From Gemmatimonadaceae bacterium (GTDB lineage: Bacteria; Gemmatimonadota; Gemmatimonadetes; Gemmatimonadales; Gemmatimonadaceae): DNA of 35,256 bases. Below, in pieces: positions 16,506 through 25,014 of the stretch. Below the pieces are notes generated by a model. The model saw nothing but the letters and a program-made list of their open reading frames with translations. It ran no database searches and was not told the DNA's origin. A program made the position numbers and the translations under genes. Positions within the stretch are counted from its first letter, which is position 1. Every line of letters starts with the position of its first letter. The stretch is taken from the NCBI GenBank assembly GCA_013361335.1, contig JABFYH010000161.1, positions 1 to 35,256 of the forward strand, written 5' to 3'.

Positions 16506-17327
16506 TCAGAAGGGAATCTCGTCCGTCTCCACCGCTGCGGGCGCCTCGACCGGCTCGGCCTTCGCCTCGATCTTCTCTCCCTTCGGCGGCCAGATCACGC
16601 CGTCGCAGGAGCGGTCGCGGCACTTGAAGTCGGGGGCCTTGGGGTTCCGCTTCGTGAGGCGGTTGTCCCACACCCGCCCCCCGCACTTCGGGCAGCTCGG
16701 CTCGTCCGTCGTGCGCATGGTGTCGAGCGAGCGTTCCGCCGGCGGCGCCGGCTCGGCCGACACCGTGAGATCCGCCGCGACGTCGCCGCGTGGGGCGGGG
16801 AGCGTCGTCGCGCCCGCGCTGACCGCCTTCGGACGGCCGTAGCGCCGCGCATACGCCAGCGCGGGATCCTCGATCGGACGGGCGAACTTGCCGTCGCCAT
16901 CCATCTGCACCCAGTTCTGCTCGTACGCGTAGAGCTCGTGCGCGATCCCGAAGCGAACCGCGGCGCGCTTGAACGCGTCGGTGGCCGCCTGCTTGTAATC
17001 CTTGCCCGTGCCCACGTCCTCGCGGATCACGCCGAGGATCTGCAGTCGCGCCTTGAAGGAGCAGGCGCCCTGGTTCGCGTCGTCGTCGAGTCCAGCCACC
17101 GCCGGCAACAGCTCGAGCGTGAGGTCCCACTCCCCGGGAACCACGCGATCGAGCCGCTCCCGAACGGTGTTCGCCTCGATGTAGGCGACGAAGCGCGCGA
17201 GATAGCGGCCGTCGCGGTTGATGGTGCGGCCGTCCTGACGCCAGGAGATGACGCCGGCGGGAAGGGGGGCAGCCAGGGCCGACCAGATGTCGACCTTCTC
17301 CAGGTGGGTCTCGTGTCGTGCGATCAT
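16506..17327 (-). CDS. Rad52/Rad22-like single-strand annealing protein with zinc ribbon and SSB-like tip
   Basis: A 273-residue protein. Residues about 1-135 resemble the Rad52/22 (phage-type annealing) family: the hallmark segment is KDYKQAATDAFKRAAVRFG (109-127), followed by ELYAYE; such proteins bind ssDNA and anneal complementary strands. A Pro/Ala-rich linker leads to a zinc ribbon with C212, C215, C236 and C241 (CPKC...CRDRSC). The last residues, VETDEIPF, closely copy the acidic tip of bacterial SSB (DDDIPF type), which docks RecO, RecQ, PriA and others. ATG 17325-17327 follows GGATGAGAG. It is likely cotranscribed with the Cys/His protein 44 bp upstream. The annealing-family call is by motif; the tip function is inferred. 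Confidence 0.75.
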   Translation of the reverse strand: MIARHETHLEKVDIWSALAAPLPAGVISWRQDGRTINRDGRYLARFVAYIEANTVRERLDRVVPGEWDLTLELLPAVAGLDDDANQGACSFKARLQILGVIREDVGTGKDYKQAATDAFKRAAVRFGIAHELYAYEQNWVQMDGDGKFARPIEDPALAYARRYGRPKAVSAGATTLPAPRGDVAADLTVSAEPAPPAERSLDTMRTTDEPSCPKCGGRVWDNRLTKRNPKAPDFKCRDRSCDGVIWPPKGEKIEAKAEPVEAPAAVETDEIPF

Positions 17328-17371
17328 GCTCTCATCCTACCGTCTCGTGTCAGTCCAGGTGCGAGGCCTCG

Positions 17372-17788
17372 TCATGAGACTCGCGCGAATTGCCCATTGT
17401 GCTTCTGCGCGTGCGCGACCGCCGGGCAGGTGCGGCCATGTTCGCAGTACCATCCGTGCGGGTCGAAGAACACCAGATGCGCCGTGCGCTGTCCGTCGAC
17501 CGTCTGATCCACCCGATAGAGAAACTGCACCGACGTGCCTTCACCGCACTTCTGCTGCGGGTCGAGCTCCCGAATCACCACGCGTCCGACCGGTTCGTCC
17601 GCCACCGGCCGCTTTCCATGCTTCGCCAGCTTGTTCGATCCCCCCGCCTTCACCGACCTGGGCGCCTTGGCGACTTTGGCCGGTACCGCTGCCTTTCGAC
17701 CGGTTGCGAGCTTCTTTCCTTTGGCGGGCTTGCCTGGCTTCACGTTACGAACGCCCGTAAGTCCAGCCCTTTTCTTGACTTTCGCCAC
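17372..17788 (-). CDS. Lysine/alanine-rich protein with Cys/His C-terminal domain, function unknown
   Basis: A 138-residue protein. Residues 1-62 are rich in Lys, Ala, Pro and Gly (KPGKPAKGKKLATGRKAAVP), like histone H1-type DNA-binding tails. Residues about 68-138 form a compact domain with VQFLYRVDQTVDGQ, HLVFFDPHGWYCEHGRTC and AVAHAQKH. Cys115, Cys121, His111, His117, His126 and His130 could bind zinc. The start GTG 17788 is chosen because AGGAG lies five bases upstream (17794-17798); the frame stays open upstream but crosses the shared promoter region. It precedes the annealing protein on the same strand. Inferred role: nucleic-acid binding, possibly in repair; no family is recognised. 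Confidence 0.65.
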   Translation of the reverse strand: MAKVKKRAGLTGVRNVKPGKPAKGKKLATGRKAAVPAKVAKAPRSVKAGGSNKLAKHGKRPVADEPVGRVVIRELDPQQKCGEGTSVQFLYRVDQTVDGQRTAHLVFFDPHGWYCEHGRTCPAVAHAQKHNGQFARVS

Positions 17789-17823
17789 CTCTGCTCCTAG
17801 ACTGCGCAACGGACGTCGCGTTG

Positions 17824-17866
17824 TTTCGGGGTATTTTCGGTATAGCAATCTAGGGAATTCGGTAAC
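17824..17866 (+). promoter_or_regulatory. Three phased TTCGG direct repeats in the divergent promoter region
   Basis: TTTCGGGGTA (17824), TTTCGGTATA (17835) and ATTCGGTAAC (17857) are spaced 11 and 22 bp apart, so all face one side of the helix. They fill the comparatively AT-rich 80-bp gap between the Cys/His gene and the XRE regulator, a natural site for the regulator itself. Neither strand shows an unambiguous -35/-10 pair here. Confidence 0.5.
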
Positions 17867-17868
17867 GT

Positions 17869-18393
17869 ATGTCAACGGAAGCAATCGCAGACGTCCTCCT
17901 TGCCGACGGGCTCGCCGAGGGCGCACCGGAGCTCACCCAGCTCGGCAAACGGCTGGAGATCCTCCGGATCGAACGCGGCGTCTCCAAACAGCATCTCGCC
18001 CGACATGCCGGCACCTCGCGCCAACAGCTCTGGCGCGTCATGACCGGAAAATCAGAACTGACGAGCTCGCTTCGTGATCGGCTCGCCTTTGCCTTGTCCG
18101 TCGAGCCCGGCACGCTCTCCCAGCTCGGCCCCGTGCCCACGCCACGCGTGATGGACGGAGCGGCGACCTTCGGCGCCTTTGCGTCGCTCGCCTCCACGCC
18201 GACGCTGTCCGAGTACCTCACCGACGCGCAGCATCTCGCGGCGACGATCCGCACGCTGCCGGCGGGCGACGGCGGGCGTCGACTCAAGCGTGCGCTGCTC
18301 AATGCGGTCGAAGACCTGGCCGTCGAGGCCGGTGTCGCGCTGCCGATCGACTACTCCGAGATCCGACGTCGAGTCCTCGCGGGCGAGCTCTGA
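17869..18393 (+). CDS. XRE-family HTH transcriptional regulator
   Basis: A 174-residue protein. The helix-turn-helix spans about residues 24-80 (LGKRLEILRIERGVSKQHLA, then TSRQQLWRVMTGKSELTSSL), typical of the Cro/CI-type XRE domain. The C-terminal 90 residues are helical and carry no known ligand domain. ATG 17869 is the only near start. The gene is divergent from the Cys/His-protein/annealing-protein unit across an 80-bp region with phased repeats, so it probably regulates that unit, itself, or both. The helical protein gene follows 63 bp downstream on the same strand without a clear promoter between. Confidence 0.8.
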   Translation: MSTEAIADVLLADGLAEGAPELTQLGKRLEILRIERGVSKQHLARHAGTSRQQLWRVMTGKSELTSSLRDRLAFALSVEPGTLSQLGPVPTPRVMDGAATFGAFASLASTPTLSEYLTDAQHLAATIRTLPAGDGGRRLKRALLNAVEDLAVEAGVALPIDYSEIRRRVLAGEL

Positions 18394-18456
18394 GACGGCG
18401 CACGTTGTGCAACCCTCCCGCGCGCGACACCACACACGAGCGGAGGAGGGTGACCC

Positions 18457-18990
18457 ATGGATAGAGGCAAGGACTTCCTGAAGAGCCAGATCAACAACGC
18501 CGTCATGCAGCACAAGGCGTTCGTCGAGAATCTGGTGGATCACGAGAAGCAGGCTGAGGACGAGCGATTCCGCGCCCTGTGTGCACGGTTCGCCCCGAAG
18601 GCCGCCGCGCACCAGCAGATGCTGGAGGACTACCAGCGGGAGATCGGCGCCGAGACGGGCAAGGGCAAGGAGATGCTGGGCAAGGCGCTCGGCATGGCGC
18701 GCGATCTTGCCGACGCCGCGCGCGAGAGCGACTTCCTCCGTCTCGTCGGCGACATCGTGACCTCGCGGCAGAGCGAGGACACCTTCAAGACCTTCCGCGA
18801 CGCCGGCCGGCAGCTCGGCATCCAGCGGCTCGCGCAGATCGGCGAGATGGGCGAGCGGGATCACGACGACTACGCCAAGGAGGCGAACAAGCTGGTGACG
18901 CAGCTGTTCGTCGAGCTGGTCCGGCAGGGCGATACGACGGGGCTCGGGATCAGCGCGGCGAGTGGGGTGTCGGCGGACAACAGAGTCTGA
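18457..18990 (+). CDS. All-helical protein of unknown function
   Basis: A 177-residue, almost wholly alpha-helical, soluble protein with strong charge patterning (LVDHEKQAEDERFRAL, AAAHQQMLEDYQREIG, ERDHDDYAKEANKLVTQLF). The spacing of His and Glu in the helices would suit a ferritin-like four-helix bundle, but I see no definite metal-site motif, so this is only a suggestion. A strong ribosome-binding site (GGAGGAGGGTG) precedes ATG 18457. It probably shares a transcript with the XRE regulator upstream and ends in the first unit of an 8-bp tandem repeat, then a terminator. Confidence 0.65.
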   Translation: MDRGKDFLKSQINNAVMQHKAFVENLVDHEKQAEDERFRALCARFAPKAAAHQQMLEDYQREIGAETGKGKEMLGKALGMARDLADAARESDFLRLVGDIVTSRQSEDTFKTFRDAGRQLGIQRLAQIGEMGERDHDDYAKEANKLVTQLFVELVRQGDTTGLGISAASGVSADNRV

Positions 18991-19019
18991 CGGTCGGACG
19001 GTATGACGGTCTGACGGAG
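18988..19019 (+). repeat. 8-bp tandem repeat, four units
   Basis: TGACGGTC, GGACGGTA, TGACGGTC and TGACGGAG follow without gaps. The first unit's TGA is the stop codon of the preceding gene, and the tract ends one base before the terminator stem. Confidence 0.75.
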
Positions 19020-19051
19020 AAGGCACACCGACCTGAGTTCGGTGTGCCTTT
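19020..19051 (+). terminator. Intrinsic terminator after the helical-protein gene
   Basis: AAGGCACACCGA (19020-19031), a seven-base loop and TCGGTGTGCCTT (19039-19050) form a perfect 12-bp stem followed by TGCTTGCTG. The A/T pairs at the stem base and the short T-rich tail fit an intrinsic terminator, separating this unit from the lysine operon. Confidence 0.75.
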
Positions 19052-19088
19052 GCTTGCTGTCCGACTGTTCGACCATTGCGCTCTCCGC

Positions 19089-19094
19089 TACTTT
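19089..19094 (+). promoter_or_regulatory. -10 element of the dapE operon (probably leaderless)
   Basis: TACTTT preceded by GC ends six bases before the dapE ATG (19101), placing the predicted start at or next to the start codon. No Shine-Dalgarno and no good -35 are visible. Confidence 0.55.
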
Positions 19095-19100
19095 TTCCGG

Positions 19101-20092
<992 letters not shown>

Positions 20093-20096
<4 letters not shown>

Positions 20097-21166
20097 CACC
20101 GACCCCGCCTCGCGAGCGACTGCCGGTCGCGGTGCTCGGCGCCACCGGCGCCGTGGGCCAGACCTTCATCCGCCTGCTCGCCGATCATCCCTGGTTCCGG
20201 CTCGCCGAGCTCGCGGCTTCCGAACGATCGGCCGGGAAGACGTACGCGCAGGCCGCGCGATGGATCGGCGACGCGATGCCCGAGCAGGTCCGCGGCATCA
20301 CCGTCCTCCCCTGCGATCCGGCCCAGGTGAAGTCGCCGTTGGTCTTCTCCGCGCTCGACTCCTCCGTCGCCGGCGAGGTGGAGCTCGCCTTCGCGCGCGC
20401 CGGCCGGCTCGTGCTCAGCAACGCGAAGAACTTCCGGATGGACGACGACGTGCCCCTCGTCATCCCCGAGGTCAACGCCGACCATCTGGGGCTGCTCGAG
20501 GTGCAGCGCGCCAAGCGCGGCTGGAGCGGCGGCATCGTGACGAACGCGAACTGCGCGTCGATCATGGCCGTGATGGCCCTCGCGCCCCTGCACGAAGCGT
20601 TCGGCATCAGCCGGCTGTTCGTCGCCACGATGCAGGCGGTCTCCGGCGCCGGCTATCCCGGCGTCCCCTCGCTCGACATCCTCGGCAACGTGATCCCGTT
20701 CATCAAGGACGAGGAGCCGAAGATCGAGACGGAGATCCGGAAGATGCTCGGCCGCCGCAGCGACACGCGGATCGATCTCGCCGACATCAGGATCAGCGCC
20801 CATGCGAACCGCGTGGCCGTGGAGAACGGCCACACCGTGTGCATGTCGGTGGACTTCGGCACGCACGTCGGCGCCGACGCCGCGCTCGAGGTGCTGCGCG
20901 AGTGGCGGGGCGAGGCGAGCGCCCGCGACCTGCCGAGCTCCCCGGCGCGTGCGCTCGTCGTCACGGACGACGCCGACCGCCCGCAGCCGCGCCGCGACGT
21001 CGACGCCGGGCGCGGCATGACGGTGACGGTCGGCCGCGTGCGCGCCGACCCGTTGTTCGACGTCAAGCTCGTCGCGATGGGGCACAACACCATCCGCGGG
21101 GCCGCGGGCGCCTCCGTCCTCAACGCCGAGCTCCTCGTGTCGACCGGCCAGGCAGGCCCGGCGTGA
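20093..21166 (+). CDS. asd: Aspartate-semialdehyde dehydrogenase (archaeal/fungal-type)
   Basis: Reduces aspartyl-4-phosphate to aspartate semialdehyde with NADPH; 357 residues. LGATGAVGQTF (15-25) binds NADP and the catalytic nucleophile is C154 in TNANCASIMAV. Other conserved parts are MQAVSGAGYPGVPSLDILGN, the HANRVAVENGHT segment and the C-terminal GHNTIRGAAGASVLNAE. These features belong to the archaeal/fungal branch of the family, not the E. coli-type branch. It overlaps dapE and lysC by 4 bp each and supplies the branch-point intermediate used by DapA. Confidence 0.94.
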
Positions 21167-22521
21167 TCGTCTGCAAGTTCGGCGGCACCTCCGTCGGCGA
21201 CGCCGACGCGATCGCCCGGGCGGCGACGATCATCGATGCACGGCGTGCCCGCCAGCCGGTCGTCGTCGTGAGTGCGCTCGGCGGCGCGACGAACCAGCTG
21301 CTGCAGATCGCGGAGCAGGCGGCGAAGGGGCAGCTCATCGGCGCGCTACGAGCCGTGGAAGGGCTGCGCGACCGTCATCTCGCCGAGACCCAACGCCTGC
21401 TCACGGGCGACGACGCCGACGAGGTGTGCACCGAGCTCTCGGCGATGTTCGACGAGCTCGCCGCGCTCGCCGAGGCGCTGCGCACCCTCGGCGATCTCAC
21501 CCCGCGGTCGCTGGACGCCATTGCGTCGCTCGGCGAACAGCTCTCATCGGTGCTGGTCGTGGCGGCCTTTCGCCAGCACGGGCTGCCGGCGGAGCACCTC
21601 GACGCGCGCCAGGTGATGATCACCGACGCGAACTTCACGCGCGCCGAGCCGCAGACCGATGCCATCGGCGAGGCGGCCCAGCGGCTGGTCATGCCCCTCG
21701 TGCGCGCCGGCAAGATCCCGGTGATGGGCGGCTTCATCGGCTCGTCGGCCGGGGGCGGGGTCACCACCACTCTCGGGCGCGGGGGATCGGACTACAGCGC
21801 GTCGCTCGTCGGCGCGGCGCTCCAGGCCGAGGCGATCGAGATCTGGACCGACGTCGACGGGATGCTCACCGCCGACCCGCGGGTCGTCGAGGGCGCGCGG
21901 CTCATCGAGCGCATCGGGTTCGAGGAGGCGTCCGAGCTCGCCTCCTTCGGCGCGAAGGTGCTGCACCCGAACACGATCGCGCCCGCGGTCATGCGGGGCA
22001 TTCCGGTGTGGGTGCTCAACTCGCGGCGCCCGGAAGGCACGGGCACCCTCATCGCCTTCGACGCGCCTCGACGGAGCGTCACCGCCATCGCCGGCAAGAG
22101 CGGAGTGACGCTCGTGAAGGTGCGCAGCCCGCGGATGCTGCTCACCGAAGGGTTCATGCGCACGCTGTTCGAGGTCTTCGCGCGGCACGCCACGTCGGTC
22201 GACGTGGTGGCGACGTCGGAGGTGAGCGTCTCCGTGACGATCGACGACACGACCAATCTCGAGGCGCTGGTGGTCGACCTGCGCGCCCTCGGCGACGTCA
22301 CGATCGAGCGCAACCGCGGCATCGTCTCCGTCGTCGGCAACGGGCTCGCCGACGGCGGCGCCGCGATGTCGCAGGCGCTCGCCGCGATCGGGGACCTGCA
22401 CGTGCACATGCTCTCGCTCAGCTCCAGCCGGATCAACCTGACGGTGGTCGTGGACGGGGAGCAGGTGGCGCCGGCGATGCGTCGCCTGCACGACGCCTTC
22501 TTCGCGGTGCGGGCGCGATGA
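21163..22521 (+). CDS. lysC: Aspartate kinase, monofunctional
   Basis: Phosphorylates aspartate as the first step to lysine, threonine and methionine; 452 residues. Kinase motifs are CKFGGTSVGDADAI at the N-terminus, GFIGSSAGG...LGRGGSDYSA and EIWTDVDGMLTADPR. Two C-terminal ACT domains (around VTLVKVRSP and VSVVGNGLADGG) imply allosteric feedback, probably by lysine given the operon. GTG 21163 overlaps the asd stop (GTGA), and the protein starts directly at the kinase strand. It has no homoserine dehydrogenase fusion. Confidence 0.95.
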   Translation: MIVCKFGGTSVGDADAIARAATIIDARRARQPVVVVSALGGATNQLLQIAEQAAKGQLIGALRAVEGLRDRHLAETQRLLTGDDADEVCTELSAMFDELAALAEALRTLGDLTPRSLDAIASLGEQLSSVLVVAAFRQHGLPAEHLDARQVMITDANFTRAEPQTDAIGEAAQRLVMPLVRAGKIPVMGGFIGSSAGGGVTTTLGRGGSDYSASLVGAALQAEAIEIWTDVDGMLTADPRVVEGARLIERIGFEEASELASFGAKVLHPNTIAPAVMRGIPVWVLNSRRPEGTGTLIAFDAPRRSVTAIAGKSGVTLVKVRSPRMLLTEGFMRTLFEVFARHATSVDVVATSEVSVSVTIDDTTNLEALVVDLRALGDVTIERNRGIVSVVGNGLADGGAAMSQALAAIGDLHVHMLSLSSSRINLTVVVDGEQVAPAMRRLHDAFFAVRAR

Positions 22522-23231
22522 GCGCGATGCCGCTCGCCCTGATCGGCATGGGGAAGATGGGCCGGGCGCTCGTCGACCTCGCCCCGGAGCGCGGCTTTCA
22601 GGTCGTCGCACGCCTCGGACGTGGCCAGCCGATCACGCGCGAATCGCTCGCCGGCGCGGCGGTCGCCATCGAGTTCACGACGCCGGAGTCGGCCGCGGCG
22701 AACGTCTTCGCCTGCGCCGCGCTGGGGTGCCCGATCGTCGTCGGGACGACCGGCTGGTATGGGCAGCTGCCGGCCGTGAGCGCCGAGGTCGAAGGCAAGG
22801 GCGCCGCGATGTTGTACGCGCCGAACTTCTCGGTCGGCGTCGCCATCTTCCACCGCGTCGTCGCCGAAGCGGCTCGGCTCTTCGGCGGCGTAGCGGCGTT
22901 CGACGCCCACCTGGTGGAGACCCATCACGCGGCGAAGAAGGACGCGCCCTCGGGCACCGCGGCCGCCCTGGCGCAGACGGCGGCCACCGCGTCCGGCAGA
23001 CCGCTGCCGATCACCAGCGTGCGGGTCGGCTCCGTGCCGGGCACGCACGAGCTGCTGTTCGATGCGCCCTTCGAGCAGGTGCGCCTGGTGCACGAAGCGC
23101 GCGACCGACGCGTGTTCGCCGAAGGGGCGCTCACCGCGGCACGCTGGCTCGCCGGCCGCCGCGGGGTCTTCACGATGCAGGACGTCCTGGCCGCCCCCGA
23201 TCAACGCGCACCCCAGACCTCTCATGGCTGA
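22518..23231 (+). CDS. dapB: 4-hydroxy-tetrahydrodipicolinate reductase
   Basis: Reduces the DapA product to tetrahydrodipicolinate; 237 residues, at the short end of the family. The nucleotide site reads LIGMGKMGRAL instead of the common GAxGRMG, as in the short DapB forms I associate with Bacteroidetes. VVGTTGWYG and APNFSVGV are present, and the catalytic/substrate segment is ETHHAAKKDAPSGTA. ATG 22518 overlaps lysC (ATGA), and the end overlaps dapA by 8 bp. Confidence 0.92.
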   Translation: MSAMPLALIGMGKMGRALVDLAPERGFQVVARLGRGQPITRESLAGAAVAIEFTTPESAAANVFACAALGCPIVVGTTGWYGQLPAVSAEVEGKGAAMLYAPNFSVGVAIFHRVVAEAARLFGGVAAFDAHLVETHHAAKKDAPSGTAAALAQTAATASGRPLPITSVRVGSVPGTHELLFDAPFEQVRLVHEARDRRVFAEGALTAARWLAGRRGVFTMQDVLAAPDQRAPQTSHG

Positions 23232-24111
23232 TCAACTGCTCACGGGGTGCGGTACCGCGCTCGCCACCCCGTTCACGACGCGCGGCGACGTCGACGAGCG
23301 CGCGCTGCGCAGCTTCGTGGACTGGCAGCTGGACGAGGGGATCGACTTCGTCGTCCCCTGCGGATCCACCGGCGAGGCGGCGACGATGTCGCCCGAGGAG
23401 CATTATCGGGTCGTCGAGATCACCGTGGAGCAGGTGCGCGGGCGGGTGCCGGTGGTGGCGGGCGCCGGCTCCAACGACACGGTGAAGGCGATCGAGCTGT
23501 CGCGGCGGATGAAGGAGGCGGGCGCCACCCATCTCCTGCATGTCTCGCCGATGTACAACAAGCCGCCGCAGCGCGGGCTCGTCGCGCACTTCACCGCCAT
23601 CGCCGATGCGACGACGCTTCCCGTCGTCGTCTACAACGTGCCGGGACGCACGGGGAGCAACGTCGAGGCGGCGACGACGCTGGAGCTCGCGAAGCACCCG
23701 CGGATCACGAGCGTGAAGGAGGCGTCGGGCAACCTGCAGCAGATCACCGACTGCATCGCCGGCCGACCGAAGGATTTCACCGTCCTCTCGGGCGACGACG
23801 AGCTCACCCTCCCGATCCTCGCGCTCGGCGGGGACGGCCTGATCTCGGTCGTGTCGAACGCGGTGCCCCGATTGATGACGGAGCTCGTGCGGCTGGCCCG
23901 CGCCGGTGATCTCGCCGGCGCGCGCGAGCTGCACCTGCGGGTGCTGCCCTGGATGCGGGCTGCCTTCGTCGAGTCCAATCCCATCCCGGTGAAGGCCGCG
24001 CTGGCGATGATGGGCAAGATGGAGAACGTCCTCCGCCGCCCGCTCGTTCCCCTCGCCGAGTCGAAGGCGGCGGTCGTGCGGGCCGCGCTCGAGGACGCGG
24101 GAGCGCGCTGA
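23224..24111 (+). CDS. dapA: 4-hydroxy-tetrahydrodipicolinate synthase
   Basis: A class I aldolase that condenses pyruvate with aspartate semialdehyde; 295 residues, normal length. The Schiff-base lysine is K165 (SVKEASGN), with Y137 (VVYNVPGRT), T49 (CGSTGE) and Y111 (SPMYNKPPQ) completing the active site. ATG 23224 lies in the dapB tail, and the stop shares one base with dapD (TGATG). Identification is secure. Confidence 0.96.
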   Translation: MADQLLTGCGTALATPFTTRGDVDERALRSFVDWQLDEGIDFVVPCGSTGEAATMSPEEHYRVVEITVEQVRGRVPVVAGAGSNDTVKAIELSRRMKEAGATHLLHVSPMYNKPPQRGLVAHFTAIADATTLPVVVYNVPGRTGSNVEAATTLELAKHPRITSVKEASGNLQQITDCIAGRPKDFTVLSGDDELTLPILALGGDGLISVVSNAVPRLMTELVRLARAGDLAGARELHLRVLPWMRAAFVESNPIPVKAALAMMGKMENVLRRPLVPLAESKAAVVRAALEDAGAR

Positions 24112-24989
24112 TGGCCGGCTCGCGACCGACGATCGATCAGGTCTTCGCCGGAAAGATCCTCGCCTACAGCGAGACGCCCGGCGGAAGCGCCCTGGGGCCG
24201 GACGCCGAGGAGATCGTCGGTGTCCTGCTCGATGCGCTGGAGAAGGGCGAGGTGCGCGCCGCGGAGAAGGGCGACGACGGTGTCTGGCGTGCCGTCCCCT
24301 GGGTGAAGCGCGGGATCCTGCTCGGCTTCCGCATCGGCCGGATCGTGGAGATGTCCATCGGCGGCCATCACGGTGAGCCGCGCTTCGCGTTCTTCGACAA
24401 GCATCTGTACCCGCCGCAGCCGGTGACGGCCGCCAATGGCGTGCGCATCGTGCCCGGCGGGTCGTCGGTCCGCCGCGGGGCGTATCTCGCGCCTGGCGTC
24501 GTGTGCATGCCGCCGATGTACGTGAACGTCGGCGCGTGGATCGGCGCGGGAACCATGGTGGACTCGCACGCGCTCGTCGGGTCGTGCGCCCAGATCGGCG
24601 AGCGGGTGCACCTCAGCGCGGCGGCGCAGATCGGAGGGGTGCTCGAGCCGGTGAATGCGTCGCCGGTCGTGATCGAGGACGACGTGATGGTCGGCGGCGG
24701 CTGTGGGGTGTATGAGGGAACCGTCGTGCGAGCGTCGGCGGTGCTGGCGGCGGGTGTCGTGCTCACGCGCGGGACGCCGGTGTTCGATCTCGTCCACGAG
24801 CGGGTGTATCGCGGCGACGCCGAGCATCCGCTCGAGATCCCCGCCGGTGCGGTGGTGGTGCCGGGCGCCCGTCGGGTGAGCGGCGGCTGGGGGGCGGAGC
24901 AGGGGATCGCGCTGCAGACGCCGGTGATCGTGAAGTACCGCGACGAGCGCACCGACGTCGCGACGGCGCTCGAGGGGTGGCTGCGATGA
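24111..24989 (+). CDS. dapD: Tetrahydrodipicolinate N-succinyltransferase
   Basis: Transfers succinyl from succinyl-CoA to tetrahydrodipicolinate, committing to the succinylase DAP branch whose later step is DapE. It has 292 residues. After an N-terminal helical domain comes a left-handed beta-helix of hexapeptide repeats (about 110-225: APGVVCMPPMYVNVGAWIGA, VDSHALVGSCAQIGERVHLS), with conserved QIGGVLEP and VYEGTVV. Such enzymes are trimers. A 25-bp gap with a G-rich ribosome site separates it from aroA. Confidence 0.93.
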   Translation: MAGSRPTIDQVFAGKILAYSETPGGSALGPDAEEIVGVLLDALEKGEVRAAEKGDDGVWRAVPWVKRGILLGFRIGRIVEMSIGGHHGEPRFAFFDKHLYPPQPVTAANGVRIVPGGSSVRRGAYLAPGVVCMPPMYVNVGAWIGAGTMVDSHALVGSCAQIGERVHLSAAAQIGGVLEPVNASPVVIEDDVMVGGGCGVYEGTVVRASAVLAAGVVLTRGTPVFDLVHERVYRGDAEHPLEIPAGAVVVPGARRVSGGWGAEQGIALQTPVIVKYRDERTDVATALEGWLR

Positions 24990-25014
24990 GCCGGGGGACG
25001 GCCGGCGTGCACCG

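Noticed and set aside
17869..18990. Toxin-antitoxin pair made of the XRE regulator and the helical protein
   Set aside because: The regulator-first order with a 63-bp gap, the 177-residue size and the lack of any known toxin motif do not support it.
16411..19100. A genomic island integrated at tRNA-Leu
   Set aside because: A phage-type annealing protein beside a tRNA end is suggestive, but there is no integrase and no second copy of the tRNA 3' end in the window, and the genes keep the local base composition apart from one promoter region.
19054..19100. Lysine riboswitch or leader peptide before the DAP operon
   Set aside because: Fewer than 50 bases separate the upstream terminator from the dapE start, and the -10 element is only six bases from the ATG, so there is no room for an aptamer.
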